Part shown: positions 7,478 to 14,081 of the stretch, one piece after another
Numbering within the stretch: position 1 is the stretch's first letter
Layout: every line of letters starts with the position of its first letter
Origin: SIG480 sp045614365
GTDB taxonomy: Bacteria > Bacillota > Clostridia > Oscillospirales > JAAYXM01
Assembly: GCA_045614365.1 (NCBI GenBank)
Contig: JAZLCV010000141.1
Coordinates: forward strand, 1 to 15,811
DNA length: 15,811 nt
Direction of reading: 5' to 3'
Translations under genes and position numbers: made by a program
Notes under the pieces: generated by a model
What the model saw: only the letters and a program-made list of their open reading frames with translations
What the model was told of the DNA's origin: nothing
Database searches by the model: none

Positions 7478-8101
7478 CTACATATTCTTCATTGAATCTA
7501 CGATTTTTTCAATTTGTTCGGATTTAAACATAAAGCTTGATTTGTTAGCAATAAGCCTTGCGGAGATGGGAACGATAGTTTCAAACACCTCAAGGTCGTT
7601 TTCCTTAAGCGTAGTTCCCGTCTCAACAATATCAACAATAACATCGGAAAGGCCGAGAATCGGAGCAATTTCGATAGAGCCATTTAAGTGGATTATATCA
7701 ATATCGCGGCCTTTTGAGCTGTAATAGTTTTGAGCAATGTTAGAAAACTTTGTCGCAACCTTAAGGGTTTTTTGCGGGTTATCGCGGAAATCCTTTGGAG
7801 TGGCAACAGCCATACGGCATTTTCCTATATCAAGGTCGAAAAGCTCGTATACATCGGGGGAGTACTCAAGAAGAATATCCTTTCCGGCAACGCCGATATC
7901 TGCGGCACCGCGCTCAACATATATTGCAACGTCGCTGGGTTTTACCCAGAAGTAACGAACGCCTGCCGCTTCGTTTTCAAATATGAGCTTGCGGCTTTCC
8001 TCTTTTATTGACGGACACTCAAAGCCCGCCTTTTCAAACATATCATATACTTTTTCACCGAGCCTGCCTTTTGGCAGTGCAACATTAAGCATTTTCTTCA
8101 A
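7478..8101 (-). CDS. hisG: ATP phosphoribosyltransferase catalytic subunit, short form
   Basis: HisG joins ATP and PRPP, the committed and feedback-controlled step of histidine synthesis. At 207 residues it is the short form, which lacks the C-terminal regulatory domain and works as a hetero-octamer with HisZ. Motifs are NVALPKGRLGEKVYDMF at the N-terminus, GAADIGVAGKDIL, and the PRPP-binding DVIVDIVETGTTLKEN. I take the TTG at 8101 as the start because AGGTGA lies 6 bases before it. The in-frame ATG at 8092 has only a weak purine stretch immediately in front. Either way the start overlaps hisZ (by 17 or 8 bases), coupling synthesis of the two subunits. Confidence 0.96.
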   Translation of the reverse strand: MKKMLNVALPKGRLGEKVYDMFEKAGFECPSIKEESRKLIFENEAAGVRYFWVKPSDVAIYVERGAADIGVAGKDILLEYSPDVYELFDLDIGKCRMAVATPKDFRDNPQKTLKVATKFSNIAQNYYSSKGRDIDIIHLNGSIEIAPILGLSDVIVDIVETGTTLKENDLEVFETIVPISARLIANKSSFMFKSEQIEKIVDSMKNM

Positions 8102-9191
8102 GAACCGTCACCTCTCCATCTGAAAGCTTTAAAAGTTTTTTATAGCGTAGCTTTTCGGGTATTTTTCTCTGAGCGATAACACTTGCACCCGCATCTCTTA
8201 TCCGCGTTGCGGCACGGCTGATATTGAGCGGGTTTTCGTTTTCATCGTAAATTATAAGAGTGTCCACATCAAAACGTTCGCTCTTTTCCGAAAGCGCTTC
8301 AAGAGCATCAAGATATACGGCAAAGCCGATTGCTCCGGCGCGTTTTCCCATACGGCGCATAAGGTTGTCGTATCTGCCACCGGAGAGAATGCTCTGCGGA
8401 ATGCCGTGGACATATCCTTTAAACACAATACCGTTGTAGTACTTTATGTCATCGACAACGGAAAAATCGATGCGGAGATTTTCTGACAGACCGCAAACAT
8501 CAAGTGCATTACAGATTTCTTCAAGCTCTTTTATGTACTCCTCGCGCACACCGAGATCATAAAGCTTTTTCGTAACCTCTCTTGCGCTTCCGTAGGTGGA
8601 GATGAGTGAAAGCAGGAGAGATGCGCCTTCGCGATCTCCGCAGATAAGAGCGGCTTCGTGGAGATTTTTTTCGCCTACGCACTTTATGAGAGATCGTTTT
8701 TCTTCATCTGAGAGTGAAAGCGTGTCAATCGCATCAAGGAGGATGCCGATGTGTGAAATATCAAGAACCCATTCGTCGGATATTGTGATAAGGCTCTTTG
8801 CCGCGAGGGTGAGGACCTCGGAAATGCAGTATGCATCAATGTCACCGATGCATTCAAGACCGACCTGCATAATCTCACGGAAGGATTTTGTGCTTCCGGA
8901 AACGCGGTAAACGTTTTCGTTGTAATACATCTTCTGAACAACGCCTGCTTCTTCCTTGCAGTTTTTTATTATGGAAAGCGTAACGTCCGGCTTAAGAGCG
9001 AGAAGGCGGCCGTTTGTGTCCGTGAAGGTGATAACGCCGTCTGAGATAAGAAAATCTTTGTTTCTTACATAGAGGTCATATTCCTCAAATTTGCTCATTT
9101 TAAACTGCGAATAGCCATATCCGGCATATAACGAGCGCAGAGCAAACGATGCGCGTTCTTCGTTTTTTAAGTTTCTGTCGCTGATGTTCAT
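8085..9191 (-). CDS. hisZ: ATP phosphoribosyltransferase regulatory subunit
   Basis: HisZ is a paralogue of the histidyl-tRNA synthetase catalytic core that no longer charges tRNA. It is needed for activity and histidine feedback of short HisG. The protein has 368 residues, without the anticodon-binding domain of true HisRS. Class II synthetase-like features include RLLALKPDVTLSI (about residues 62-74), YRVSGSTKSFREIMQVGLECIG (the motif 2-like region) and YYNGIVFKGYVHG with SILSGGRYDNLM (the histidine-binding region). Its ATG overlaps the yerC stop by 4 bases. Adjacency to short hisG supports HisZ rather than HisS. Confidence 0.95.
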   Translation of the reverse strand: MNISDRNLKNEERASFALRSLYAGYGYSQFKMSKFEEYDLYVRNKDFLISDGVITFTDTNGRLLALKPDVTLSIIKNCKEEAGVVQKMYYNENVYRVSGSTKSFREIMQVGLECIGDIDAYCISEVLTLAAKSLITISDEWVLDISHIGILLDAIDTLSLSDEEKRSLIKCVGEKNLHEAALICGDREGASLLLSLISTYGSAREVTKKLYDLGVREEYIKELEEICNALDVCGLSENLRIDFSVVDDIKYYNGIVFKGYVHGIPQSILSGGRYDNLMRRMGKRAGAIGFAVYLDALEALSEKSERFDVDTLIIYDENENPLNISRAATRIRDAGASVIAQRKIPEKLRYKKLLKLSDGEVTVLEENA

Positions 9192-9493
9192 TTTGCTTTA
9201 TCCTCTTTTGCTGATTTGATTTTTTCTATTGCGTTGCGGTATCCTCCGCTGCCGTAGTTAAGGCAACGGCTTACGCGGCTTATCGTCGCGGTGGATACGT
9301 TTACCTCTTTTGCAATGGATTGGTAATTCTTTCCCTCGTCAAGCATGAGAGCAACGTCAAAGCGCTGGGACATATCCTGCACTTCGTTTATTGTGCACAC
9401 ATCCTCGAAAAAGTTATAACATTCATCAACCGATTCAAGGCGCAGAATTGCCTCAAAAAGGCGGTCAAGAGATTTTGAATGAAAGCTTGCCAT
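9188..9493 (-). CDS. YerC/YecD-type TrpR-family transcriptional regulator, probable histidine operon repressor
   Basis: This is a small cytosolic DNA-binding protein of the TrpR superfamily. Read from the ATG at 9493 it has 101 residues (MASFHSKSLDRLFEAILRLE). The N-terminal helices contain ECYNFFEDVCTINEVQDMSQR, and the helix-turn-helix is about residues 54-75 (YQSIAKEVNVSTATISRVSR), ending with a C-terminal LNYGSGGYRNAIEKIK. I prefer the ATG because GGAAG precedes it by 8 bases; an in-frame GTG at 9502 would add MTH and is possible. It is the first gene of the histidine operon, overlapping hisZ by 4 bases. A promoter with an overlapping inverted repeat lies just upstream, which is the arrangement expected for autorepression. 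TrpR-family regulators of histidine genes (called HisR or YerC) have been predicted in Firmicutes; the role here is inferred from position. Confidence 0.9.
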   Translation of the reverse strand: MASFHSKSLDRLFEAILRLESVDECYNFFEDVCTINEVQDMSQRFDVALMLDEGKNYQSIAKEVNVSTATISRVSRCLNYGSGGYRNAIEKIKSAKEDKAK

Positions 9494-9531
9494 ATGCGTC
9501 ACTTCCTTTGTCCTTTTTTAGTCACTTTCAT

Positions 9532-9560
9532 AGTTTACCACTTTACTGCGCTAAAGTCAA
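9532..9560 (-). promoter_or_regulatory. Promoter of the yerC-histidine operon
   Basis: On the minus strand the -35 is TTGACT (9555-9560) and the -10 is TAAACT (9532-9537), 17 bases apart, with TG one base before the -10. The -10 departs from consensus at two positions, but the extended element compensates. Transcription would begin about 30 bases before the yerC ribosome binding site. That leaves no space for a T-box or peptide-based attenuator. Confidence 0.75.
9539..9558. promoter_or_regulatory. Putative operator over the histidine operon promoter
   Basis: CACTTTAC-TGCG-CTAAAGTC is an inverted repeat (6 of 8 arm pairs match, core ACTTTA/TAAAGT) with the same 4-base centre as the perfect palindrome at 1517-1536. 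It spans the spacer and part of the -35 of the yerC promoter. A further TCACTTTC half-site-like stretch lies at 9522-9529, just downstream of the -10. The placement fits repression by the YerC-type protein encoded immediately downstream. This is inference from sequence similarity and position. Confidence 0.68.
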
Positions 9561-9716
9561 TAGTTAAATAGAATAAATATGAAGAAATTTTGCCTGCTCA
9601 GTCTTTTTTGTGACTTCGCTGTAATTTATAACCGCTTGGCGCGAAAGGCGGCTTTGCAAGACCGATACGTTGGAACTCTACATAAAATTCAAGATGATAT
9701 TATATGAGAGAAGACA

Positions 9717-9750
9717 AAACAGGAACGGTTATAGAAAACCATTCCTGTTT
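9717..9750. terminator. Terminator after the degV-family gene
   Basis: A 14-bp stem (AAACAGGAACGGTT and AACCATTCCTGTTT, one wobble position) closes a 6-base loop. On the minus strand it comes 19 bases after the stop at 9770 and is followed by TTTTGTCTTC. On the plus strand it is followed by a T-rich run, so it could work both ways. It separates this gene from the histidine operon promoter. Confidence 0.85.
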
Positions 9751-9769
9751 ATTTTTGTGTTATCGTATT

Positions 9770-10600
9770 TTACCCCTCATATCCTACGAGGATGCCGCCT
9801 TCTTCGGCATAGTAGCTGCACAGCGCGCGGTTCTTCTCAATCTGTATATCACATTCTGGAAACTGAGAAAGGATAAGTTCGCGCAGCTTCATTGCACCGG
9901 CTTCGTTGTGCGTGTGGGCAATTCTCACCTTGCTGCCGCTAAAGCCATTTTCTTTCATATGCTCAAGAAGCGCGGAGATTGCCTTGTCCTCACCGCGGAC
10001 TTTTGCTTCGTCGCGCAGTGTTCCTTCGTCGGAAGCTTTTCCGATTACGCGGATTCCGAGAATGCCCGCAAATTTCGCTTTTATAGGACTTACTCTTCCT
10101 GCACGGGCGAGATTGTCAAGCGAGGAAAGGCAGAAGGAGAGGTGTGTTTTTTTCATATATGCTTCAGTGTCTTTAACTATTTCATCAAATGTCGCGCCTT
10201 CTGATATCAGACTCTGCAGATGCTCGCAAATAAGTCTCATTTCGGGACCGGTGGAGAGTGTGTCAAAAACATGGACCCTCTTTTCGGGATATTTCTTCAA
10301 AAATTCTTCCCTTGCCTGCATTGCTGAGTTGTATGCGCCGGAGAGTGCGCCGGTAATGGTAAGTGCAAAAATACAGTCGCCCCCGTCAAATCCGTCAAGC
10401 CATTGGCCGACGTTGGGGCAGGAAGAGGTAATTCGCGTGCGGCTTTCCTTCATTTCGCGAAGCATTGCATCCACATCAAGGGACGGAATGTCAACGTGTT
10501 CCTTGTCGTTAAAAACAAGGGATAGGGGAGCAGAAGAGAAGGCTACATCCTCTATCGACAGAATGTTTGATGATGAATCGGTTACGATTTTAAAGACCAC
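9770..10600 (-). CDS. DegV family (FakB-like) fatty-acid-binding protein
   Basis: DegV proteins bind a fatty acid; those that act as FakB present it to the kinase FakA for phosphorylation and entry into phospholipid synthesis. This one has 276 residues, the usual length. Motifs are the N-terminal VTDSSSNI, the fatty-acid head-group loop RITSSCPNVGQW, the FALTITGALSGAYNSA segment, DTLSTGPE (family DS.. region) and LDNLARAGRVSP in the middle. It starts with GTG at 10600, with GGAGGA 8 bases upstream, and has its own consensus promoter and terminator, so it is transcribed alone. No fakA homologue is visible here. Firmicutes often carry several DegV paralogues, so the exact lipid is unknown. Confidence 0.93.
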   Translation of the reverse strand: MVFKIVTDSSSNILSIEDVAFSSAPLSLVFNDKEHVDIPSLDVDAMLREMKESRTRITSSCPNVGQWLDGFDGGDCIFALTITGALSGAYNSAMQAREEFLKKYPEKRVHVFDTLSTGPEMRLICEHLQSLISEGATFDEIVKDTEAYMKKTHLSFCLSSLDNLARAGRVSPIKAKFAGILGIRVIGKASDEGTLRDEAKVRGEDKAISALLEHMKENGFSGSKVRIAHTHNEAGAMKLRELILSQFPECDIQIEKNRALCSYYAEEGGILVGYEG

Positions 10601-10631
10601 GGGATATTCCTCCGATAATTTGATGAATTAA

Positions 10632-10660
10632 ATTATACAACGTTTTAGATACCGTGTCAA
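10632..10660 (-). promoter_or_regulatory. Consensus sigma-A promoter of the degV-family gene
   Basis: On the minus strand the -35 is TTGACA (10655-10660) and the -10 is TATAAT (10632-10637), exactly 17 bases apart. Both hexamers are perfect matches to the vegetative consensus. No overlapping inverted repeat is visible, so strong unregulated expression is the simplest expectation. Confidence 0.9.
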
Positions 10661-10707
10661 GAGTTTTTCAAAAACCGATGCGAAGCTTTGTATCTGCTTA
10701 ATAATTT

Positions 10708-10735
10708 ATTGGGCGGTCTTGATTGACCGCCCAAT
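10708..10735. terminator. Stem-loop after uxaC, probable terminator
   Basis: A perfect 11-bp stem (ATTGGGCGGTC and GACCGCCCAAT) closes the loop TTGATT, starting 4 bases after the uxaC stop on the minus strand. The sequence after it on that strand is AAATTATT, so the U run is poor. Position argues for a terminator or a 3'-end stabilising hairpin. Confidence 0.65.
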
Positions 10736-10739
10736 TGTG

Positions 10740-12140
10740 TTAGCTGAAGAAATAATTTTTTGTATTGCCGTAGCAGATGTCGCTAACCATTCGAGAGAGA
10801 AGTGCGTCATCATCCGGTGCTTCTCCGTTTTCAACCCACGATCCGATGATATTACATACAATGCGTCTGAAATATTCATGGCGAGTGTAGCTTAAGAAGC
10901 TGCGCGAATCGGTAAGCATACCGATGAACTTTGAGAAGAGAGTTACGCTGGCAAGCGCGCGCATATGCTTCTCCATACCGTCGATGTGGTCGTTGAGCCA
11001 CCAGGCAGAGCCGATCTGGATTTTACCGGCGATCCCGTGGCCGTTAAAGCAGGTTGCAAGAGTCATAAGTGCTTCGTTGTGCGCGGGGTTCAGGCTGTAC
11101 AGAACGGTTTTCGGGAGCTTATTTTCGCGCTCAAGCAAATCAAGAAGCGTGATAATCGGTTCTACAACGGAAACGTCGCTCATTGTATCAAATCCGGTGT
11201 CAACGCCAAGAGCGTTAAACGCCGCGGTGTTATTGTCGCGAAGCACGGCAATGTGCAGCTGCATAACGAGGTTATGCTCGTAATACTTCTTTGCGAGAGC
11301 GAGATAAAGTGTTGAGTAGTAGATATCAATATCCTCTTTTGACGGCTCTTTTCCGGCAAGCTTTGCACGGAAAACCCTGTCAGCTGCCGCTTCGTCCGGC
11401 TGCATAAACTTTACCATATTAAGGGAATGATCAGAGCTTCGGCAACCGCGCTCAACGAAAAAATCAAGGCGCTCGGAAAGTGCGCGCTCAAGGCTCTTGT
11501 AGTCCTTTATCTCATATCCGACAACGCCGGAAAGCTTTTCTATATATCCGGGGAACTCTGCTCGCCAGATGTTGAGCGCACGCTCCGGACGGTAGGACGG
11601 AACGACTTCTACATCAAAGCTTTCATCTGCGCGGATGATCTCGTGAAAATGAAGGTCATCGCACGGGTCGTCGGTTGTGCCGATAATCTCTACATTTGAA
11701 CGCTTGATAAGTCCGCGTGCACCGAATTCCGGCTTCTTAAGCATCTCGTTGCACTTGTTCCAGATTTCCTCTGCATTTTCGGGGCAAAGAAGCTCTTCGA
11801 TGCCGAAGTAGCGACGAAGCTCAAGATGCGTCCAGTGGTAAAGCGGGTTACCGATGCAGTAGGGCATCACTTCTGCCCACTTTAAGAACTTTTCCTTTGG
11901 AGAGGCGTCTCCGGTTATGTATTTTTCATCAACGCCAAAACCGCGCATAATGCGCCATTTATAGTGGTCGCCGCCGAGCCATACCTCGGTGATGCTCTCA
12001 TAATGCTTATCCTCTGCAATTTCCTGAGGATTCAAGTGGCAGTGGTAGTCAATTATCGGAGTTTTTTCAGCAACCTCGTGGTAAAGGCGCTTTGCCGTTT
12101 CCGTTTTCAAAAGAAAATCCTGATCCATAAATTTTTTCAT
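10740..12140 (-). CDS. uxaC: Glucuronate/galacturonate (uronate) isomerase
   Basis: UxaC interconverts D-glucuronate and D-fructuronate, and D-galacturonate and D-tagaturonate, the first step in breakdown of plant pectin and host glycan uronic acids. It has 466 residues, full length for this divergent member of the amidohydrolase superfamily. The metal-binding HxH lies at His33 and His35 in TPIIDYHCHLNPQEIAED. Other hallmarks are NPLYHWTHLELRRYFGI, IGTTDDPCDDL, HNLVMQLHIAVLRDNN and, near the C-terminus, MLTDSRSFLSYTRHEYFRR. GGTGAT lies a few bases before the ATG. None of the usual partners (uxaA, uxaB, uxuA, kdgK, kdgA) is in the window; it stands alone with its own promoter. A possible operator suggests substrate-responsive control. 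Confidence 0.97.
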   Translation of the reverse strand: MKKFMDQDFLLKTETAKRLYHEVAEKTPIIDYHCHLNPQEIAEDKHYESITEVWLGGDHYKWRIMRGFGVDEKYITGDASPKEKFLKWAEVMPYCIGNPLYHWTHLELRRYFGIEELLCPENAEEIWNKCNEMLKKPEFGARGLIKRSNVEIIGTTDDPCDDLHFHEIIRADESFDVEVVPSYRPERALNIWRAEFPGYIEKLSGVVGYEIKDYKSLERALSERLDFFVERGCRSSDHSLNMVKFMQPDEAAADRVFRAKLAGKEPSKEDIDIYYSTLYLALAKKYYEHNLVMQLHIAVLRDNNTAAFNALGVDTGFDTMSDVSVVEPIITLLDLLERENKLPKTVLYSLNPAHNEALMTLATCFNGHGIAGKIQIGSAWWLNDHIDGMEKHMRALASVTLFSKFIGMLTDSRSFLSYTRHEYFRRIVCNIIGSWVENGEAPDDDALLSRMVSDICYGNTKNYFFS

Positions 12141-12161
12141 ATTAAATCACCGTATCCTGAA

Positions 12162-12173
12162 ATGAAATTTCAT
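12162..12173. promoter_or_regulatory. Perfect 12-base palindrome in the uxaC 5' untranslated region
   Basis: ATGAAATTTCAT is its own reverse complement and lies between the uxaC -10 and its ribosome binding site. It could be a secondary operator or chance in AT-rich sequence. No second copy was noticed in this window. Confidence 0.3.
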
Positions 12174-12195
12174 CTCATCAATTCACCTTATATAT

Positions 12196-12224
12196 ATAAT
12201 ATAACAACGCTGATGTATTGTCAA
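12196..12224 (-). promoter_or_regulatory. Sigma-A promoter of uxaC
   Basis: On the minus strand the -35 is TTGACA (12219-12224) and the -10 is TATTAT (12196-12201), 17 bases apart. The start of transcription would be near 12189, leaving a leader of about 50 bases before the ATG at 12140. Confidence 0.8.
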
Positions 12225-12231
12225 GCATCAG
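12210..12231. promoter_or_regulatory. Inverted repeat embracing the uxaC -35, possible repressor site
   Basis: CTGATG-N10-CATCAG is a perfect 6-bp inverted repeat with its centre over the TTGACA -35 box. Uronate genes are commonly controlled by LacI- or GntR-family dimeric repressors, and this geometry would suit such a protein. Which regulator binds cannot be told from the window. Confidence 0.45.
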
Positions 12232-12248
12232 AAAATAAAACCAACTCA

Positions 12249-12620
12249 TTATACCTCGCATTTTGCCACAAGAAGAATTCCTTCCCGGGCGCGTCCGGCG
12301 GTTTTTATACCGAGCGGGCAGGGCAGTGCACGGTCTCGTATACTGCACACTGCACTGCCGCTTATCACGCCGTTCTTTTCTGAGGCGTATGAACCTGGAA
12401 TTTCACGCCCGTTGACGGTGATGTGAGCTTCGCCGCCCTTGCCGGAGGTGACCAGGAAAAAAAGACAGTACATTCCGGGAGAATCTATCACGATTTTTGA
12501 CATATCGCTCCCGTTAAGCCATACCGGTGGCGGGGAAGAAACGTACATTGCGTATGTATCCGATGAGCGTTTTGGGAAAAAGAGCAGAGAAAACTCCCGC
12601 CCGTTTATGTTTCTGTGCAT
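12249..12620 (-). CDS. Small protein with BclA-C/TNF-like jelly-roll character
   Basis: This 123-residue protein has no signal peptide or membrane segment. From about residue 40 it reads as alternating short beta strands: DSPGMYCLFFLVTSG, EAHITVNGREIPGS, VISGSAVCSI and GIKTAGRAREGILLVA. This resembles the trimeric jelly-roll domain at the C-terminus of collagen-like BclA-type spore surface proteins, where the pattern 'hydrophobic strand - VNG..IPGS - SG.' is typical. No Gly-X-Y collagen stalk is present. The ATG at 12620 is well supported by GGAGGA 6 bases upstream, which argues for a real gene. Its own promoter is unclear: a weak TTCACA-N18-TAAGAT can be seen upstream. It sits between rpsT and uxaC without an obvious terminator after it. 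Family assignment is tentative and function unknown. Confidence 0.72.
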   Translation of the reverse strand: MHRNINGREFSLLFFPKRSSDTYAMYVSSPPPVWLNGSDMSKIVIDSPGMYCLFFLVTSGKGGEAHITVNGREIPGSYASEKNGVISGSAVCSIRDRALPCPLGIKTAGRAREGILLVAKCEV

Positions 12621-12684
12621 ACCGCGTCCTCCGAAAGATGTGTTGCTTTATCTTATTCGGAAGAGAGAAAAAGTGTGAAGACAT

Positions 12685-12715
12685 AAAAAATCCTGCAGAG
12701 CCTGCAGGATTTTTT
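12685..12715. terminator. Strong terminator after rpsT
   Basis: A perfect 14-bp stem (AAAAAATCCTGCAG and CTGCAGGATTTTTT) closes a 3-base loop. On the minus strand it follows the rpsT stop (12739) by 23 bases and ends in a run of six T. This is a textbook intrinsic terminator. Confidence 0.93.
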
Positions 12716-12738
12716 ATGGTAAATTTTAATTGCTTAAA

Positions 12739-12996
12739 TTACTGAGCAGCGTTAGCCTTCTTTGCCATCTGGCTCTTTTTGCGAGCACCACAGTTCTTGC
12801 TGATGATACCCTTGCGAACTGCAACGTCGATGCTCTGTGCTGCAAGATTGTATGCTGCCGGAGCGTCGCCGCCCTCGGAAATAGCGGCCTCACACTTCTT
12901 AAGCGATGTCTTAAGCTGAGACTTCGCAGCCTGATTACGTGCTGCGTAGACCTTTGTCAACTCAACGCGCTTCTTTGCAGATTTAATATTGGGCAA
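12739..12996 (-). CDS. rpsT: 30S ribosomal protein S20, TTG start
   Basis: S20 is a helical 16S rRNA-binding protein of the small subunit body. The protein is 85 residues: MPNIKSAKKRVELTK at the N-terminus, a basic helical bundle, and KGIISKNCGARKKSQMAKK at the C-terminus, all typical. The PNIKSAKKRV beginning fixes the start at TTG (12996), with AAGGAGG 7-8 bases upstream. The in-frame GTG at 13005 would lie within that ribosome binding site and is rejected. E. coli rpsT also starts with UUG, where the weak codon is part of autogenous translational control. The gene has its own promoter and terminator and diverges from gpr, an arrangement also known in Bacillus. Confidence 0.97.
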   Translation of the reverse strand: MPNIKSAKKRVELTKVYAARNQAAKSQLKTSLKKCEAAISEGGDAPAAYNLAAQSIDVAVRKGIISKNCGARKKSQMAKKANAAQ

Positions 12997-13037
12997 AGCG
13001 TCCACCTCCTTAAAGTACTTGTTATTGTTACCGAACT

Positions 13038-13066
13038 ATTCTACCATTAAATTGAAAGAATTGCAA
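13038..13066 (-). promoter_or_regulatory. Sigma-A promoter of rpsT
   Basis: On the minus strand the -35 is TTGCAA (13061-13066) and the -10 is TAGAAT (13038-13043), 17 bases apart, with TG one base before the -10. It lies about 40 bases before the TTG start. Confidence 0.85.
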
Positions 13067-13147
13067 GAGTTTTTTTGAAATTTTTTTAAATTTTGTATAT
13101 GTGTACCGAAAATACAAAAAATAAGCGACAGATATGAGGTGATTTTT

Positions 13148-14047
13148 ATGAATAATATACGTACTGACCTTGCCCTTGAAGCGCATGAGGTGTGGCAGGA
13201 AAGTGCAGAAGAAAGCACGGAACTTCGCGGTGTATGGGCAAGAGAAAGGGAAGAGAACGGATTTCATATAACGCGTGTGAAAATTTTAAATGAGGAAGGG
13301 GCAAAGAGCCTCAAAAAGCCCTGCGGGGCATATACGACGATTGAGTTGTCCGGGATTTCACGGCGGGATATCGAAGCTTTTCCGCGTGCGATAGAAACCG
13401 TTGCCTCCGAGCTTTCAAATCTTCTTCCCGACGGCAGCGGCACAGTATTGATAGCCGGGCTTGGAAATTCCGGTATAACGCCGGATGCGGTAGGAACAAG
13501 CACGGCAAAACACATTATGGTTACAAGGCATCTTGTTGAAAAGCTTCCCGATCTTTTCGGAAAGCTGCGTCCGGTGTCTGCGGTCTCTCCCGGTGTTCTG
13601 GGTATGACCGGTGTTGAGAGCAGCGAGATTATACGCGGTGTGGCAGAATATATAAAGCCGGATGTCATAATAGTTATTGATGCGCTGGCGTCTATGCGGC
13701 TTTCGCGCCTTTGCAAAACGGTGCAGATAACGGATACCGGAATCGTTCCGGGTTCGGGAGTGGGGAATGCGCGTGCGGCAATAACGCGCGAAACTATGGG
13801 GTTTCCCGTAATTGCGCTGGGGGTGCCGACTGTTGTGGACATTGCAACGATAATCGGAAACTTTGCAGAAGACTCGGGTGTGGAGATACCGGAGGATAAG
13901 CTTACAAAGTACAGCGACAGCCTTCTTGTAACACCGAAGGATATTGACGTAAATATATCCGATATGGGAAGAATTTTAGGGTACGCAATAAACACCGCAT
14001 TGCAAAAAGGAGTAAGCATTGCCGAAATGGACGAGTTTTTATCGTAG
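13148..14047 (+). CDS. gpr: Spore germination protease (GPR)
   Basis: GPR degrades the small acid-soluble proteins that coat spore DNA, releasing amino acids at germination. It is made as an inactive zymogen in the forespore. This copy has 299 residues from the ATG at 13148, shorter than the roughly 370 of Bacillus. The N-terminus NNIRTDLALEAHEVW matches the family's RTDLA.EAHE. The two essential aspartates of this unusual acid protease fit Asp113 in GLGNSGITPDAVG and Asp178 in IVIDALASMRLSRLCKTVQI, followed by TDTGIVPGSGVGN. The start is supported by GAGGTGAT 5 bases upstream; an in-frame GTG at 13139 overlaps that site. In Bacillus gpr is forespore-specific (sigma-G/F), but I see no convincing forespore promoter here. 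Its presence shows the organism makes, or descends from makers of, endospores. Confidence 0.97.
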   Translation: MNNIRTDLALEAHEVWQESAEESTELRGVWAREREENGFHITRVKILNEEGAKSLKKPCGAYTTIELSGISRRDIEAFPRAIETVASELSNLLPDGSGTVLIAGLGNSGITPDAVGTSTAKHIMVTRHLVEKLPDLFGKLRPVSAVSPGVLGMTGVESSEIIRGVAEYIKPDVIIVIDALASMRLSRLCKTVQITDTGIVPGSGVGNARAAITRETMGFPVIALGVPTVVDIATIIGNFAEDSGVEIPEDKLTKYSDSLLVTPKDIDVNISDMGRILGYAINTALQKGVSIAEMDEFLS

Positions 14048-14081
14048 TATTTCCACTGTTTTATCCTTGTTATAAATTATG

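Noticed and set aside
8085..9191. hisZ read as a true histidyl-tRNA synthetase
   Set aside because: It is too short, lacks the C-terminal anticodon-binding domain, and sits directly before short-form hisG.
9494..9716. T-box or histidine leader-peptide attenuator before the histidine operon
   Set aside because: The promoter lies about 40-65 bases before the yerC start, leaving a leader of only a few tens of bases with no stem-loop, T-box sequence or run of histidine codons.
9561..9716. Possible small RNA or gene in the spacer between the degV terminator and the yerC promoter
   Set aside because: There is a GC-richer patch (CCGCTTGGCGCGAAAGGCGG) but no convincing long stem, promoter or open frame. 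I see nothing supportable here.
13067..13147. Forespore (sigma-G/F) promoter for gpr
   Set aside because: TGTATA and AATACA-like pieces can be found, but the spacing between them is about 11 bases, not the expected 17-18, so no promoter is claimed.
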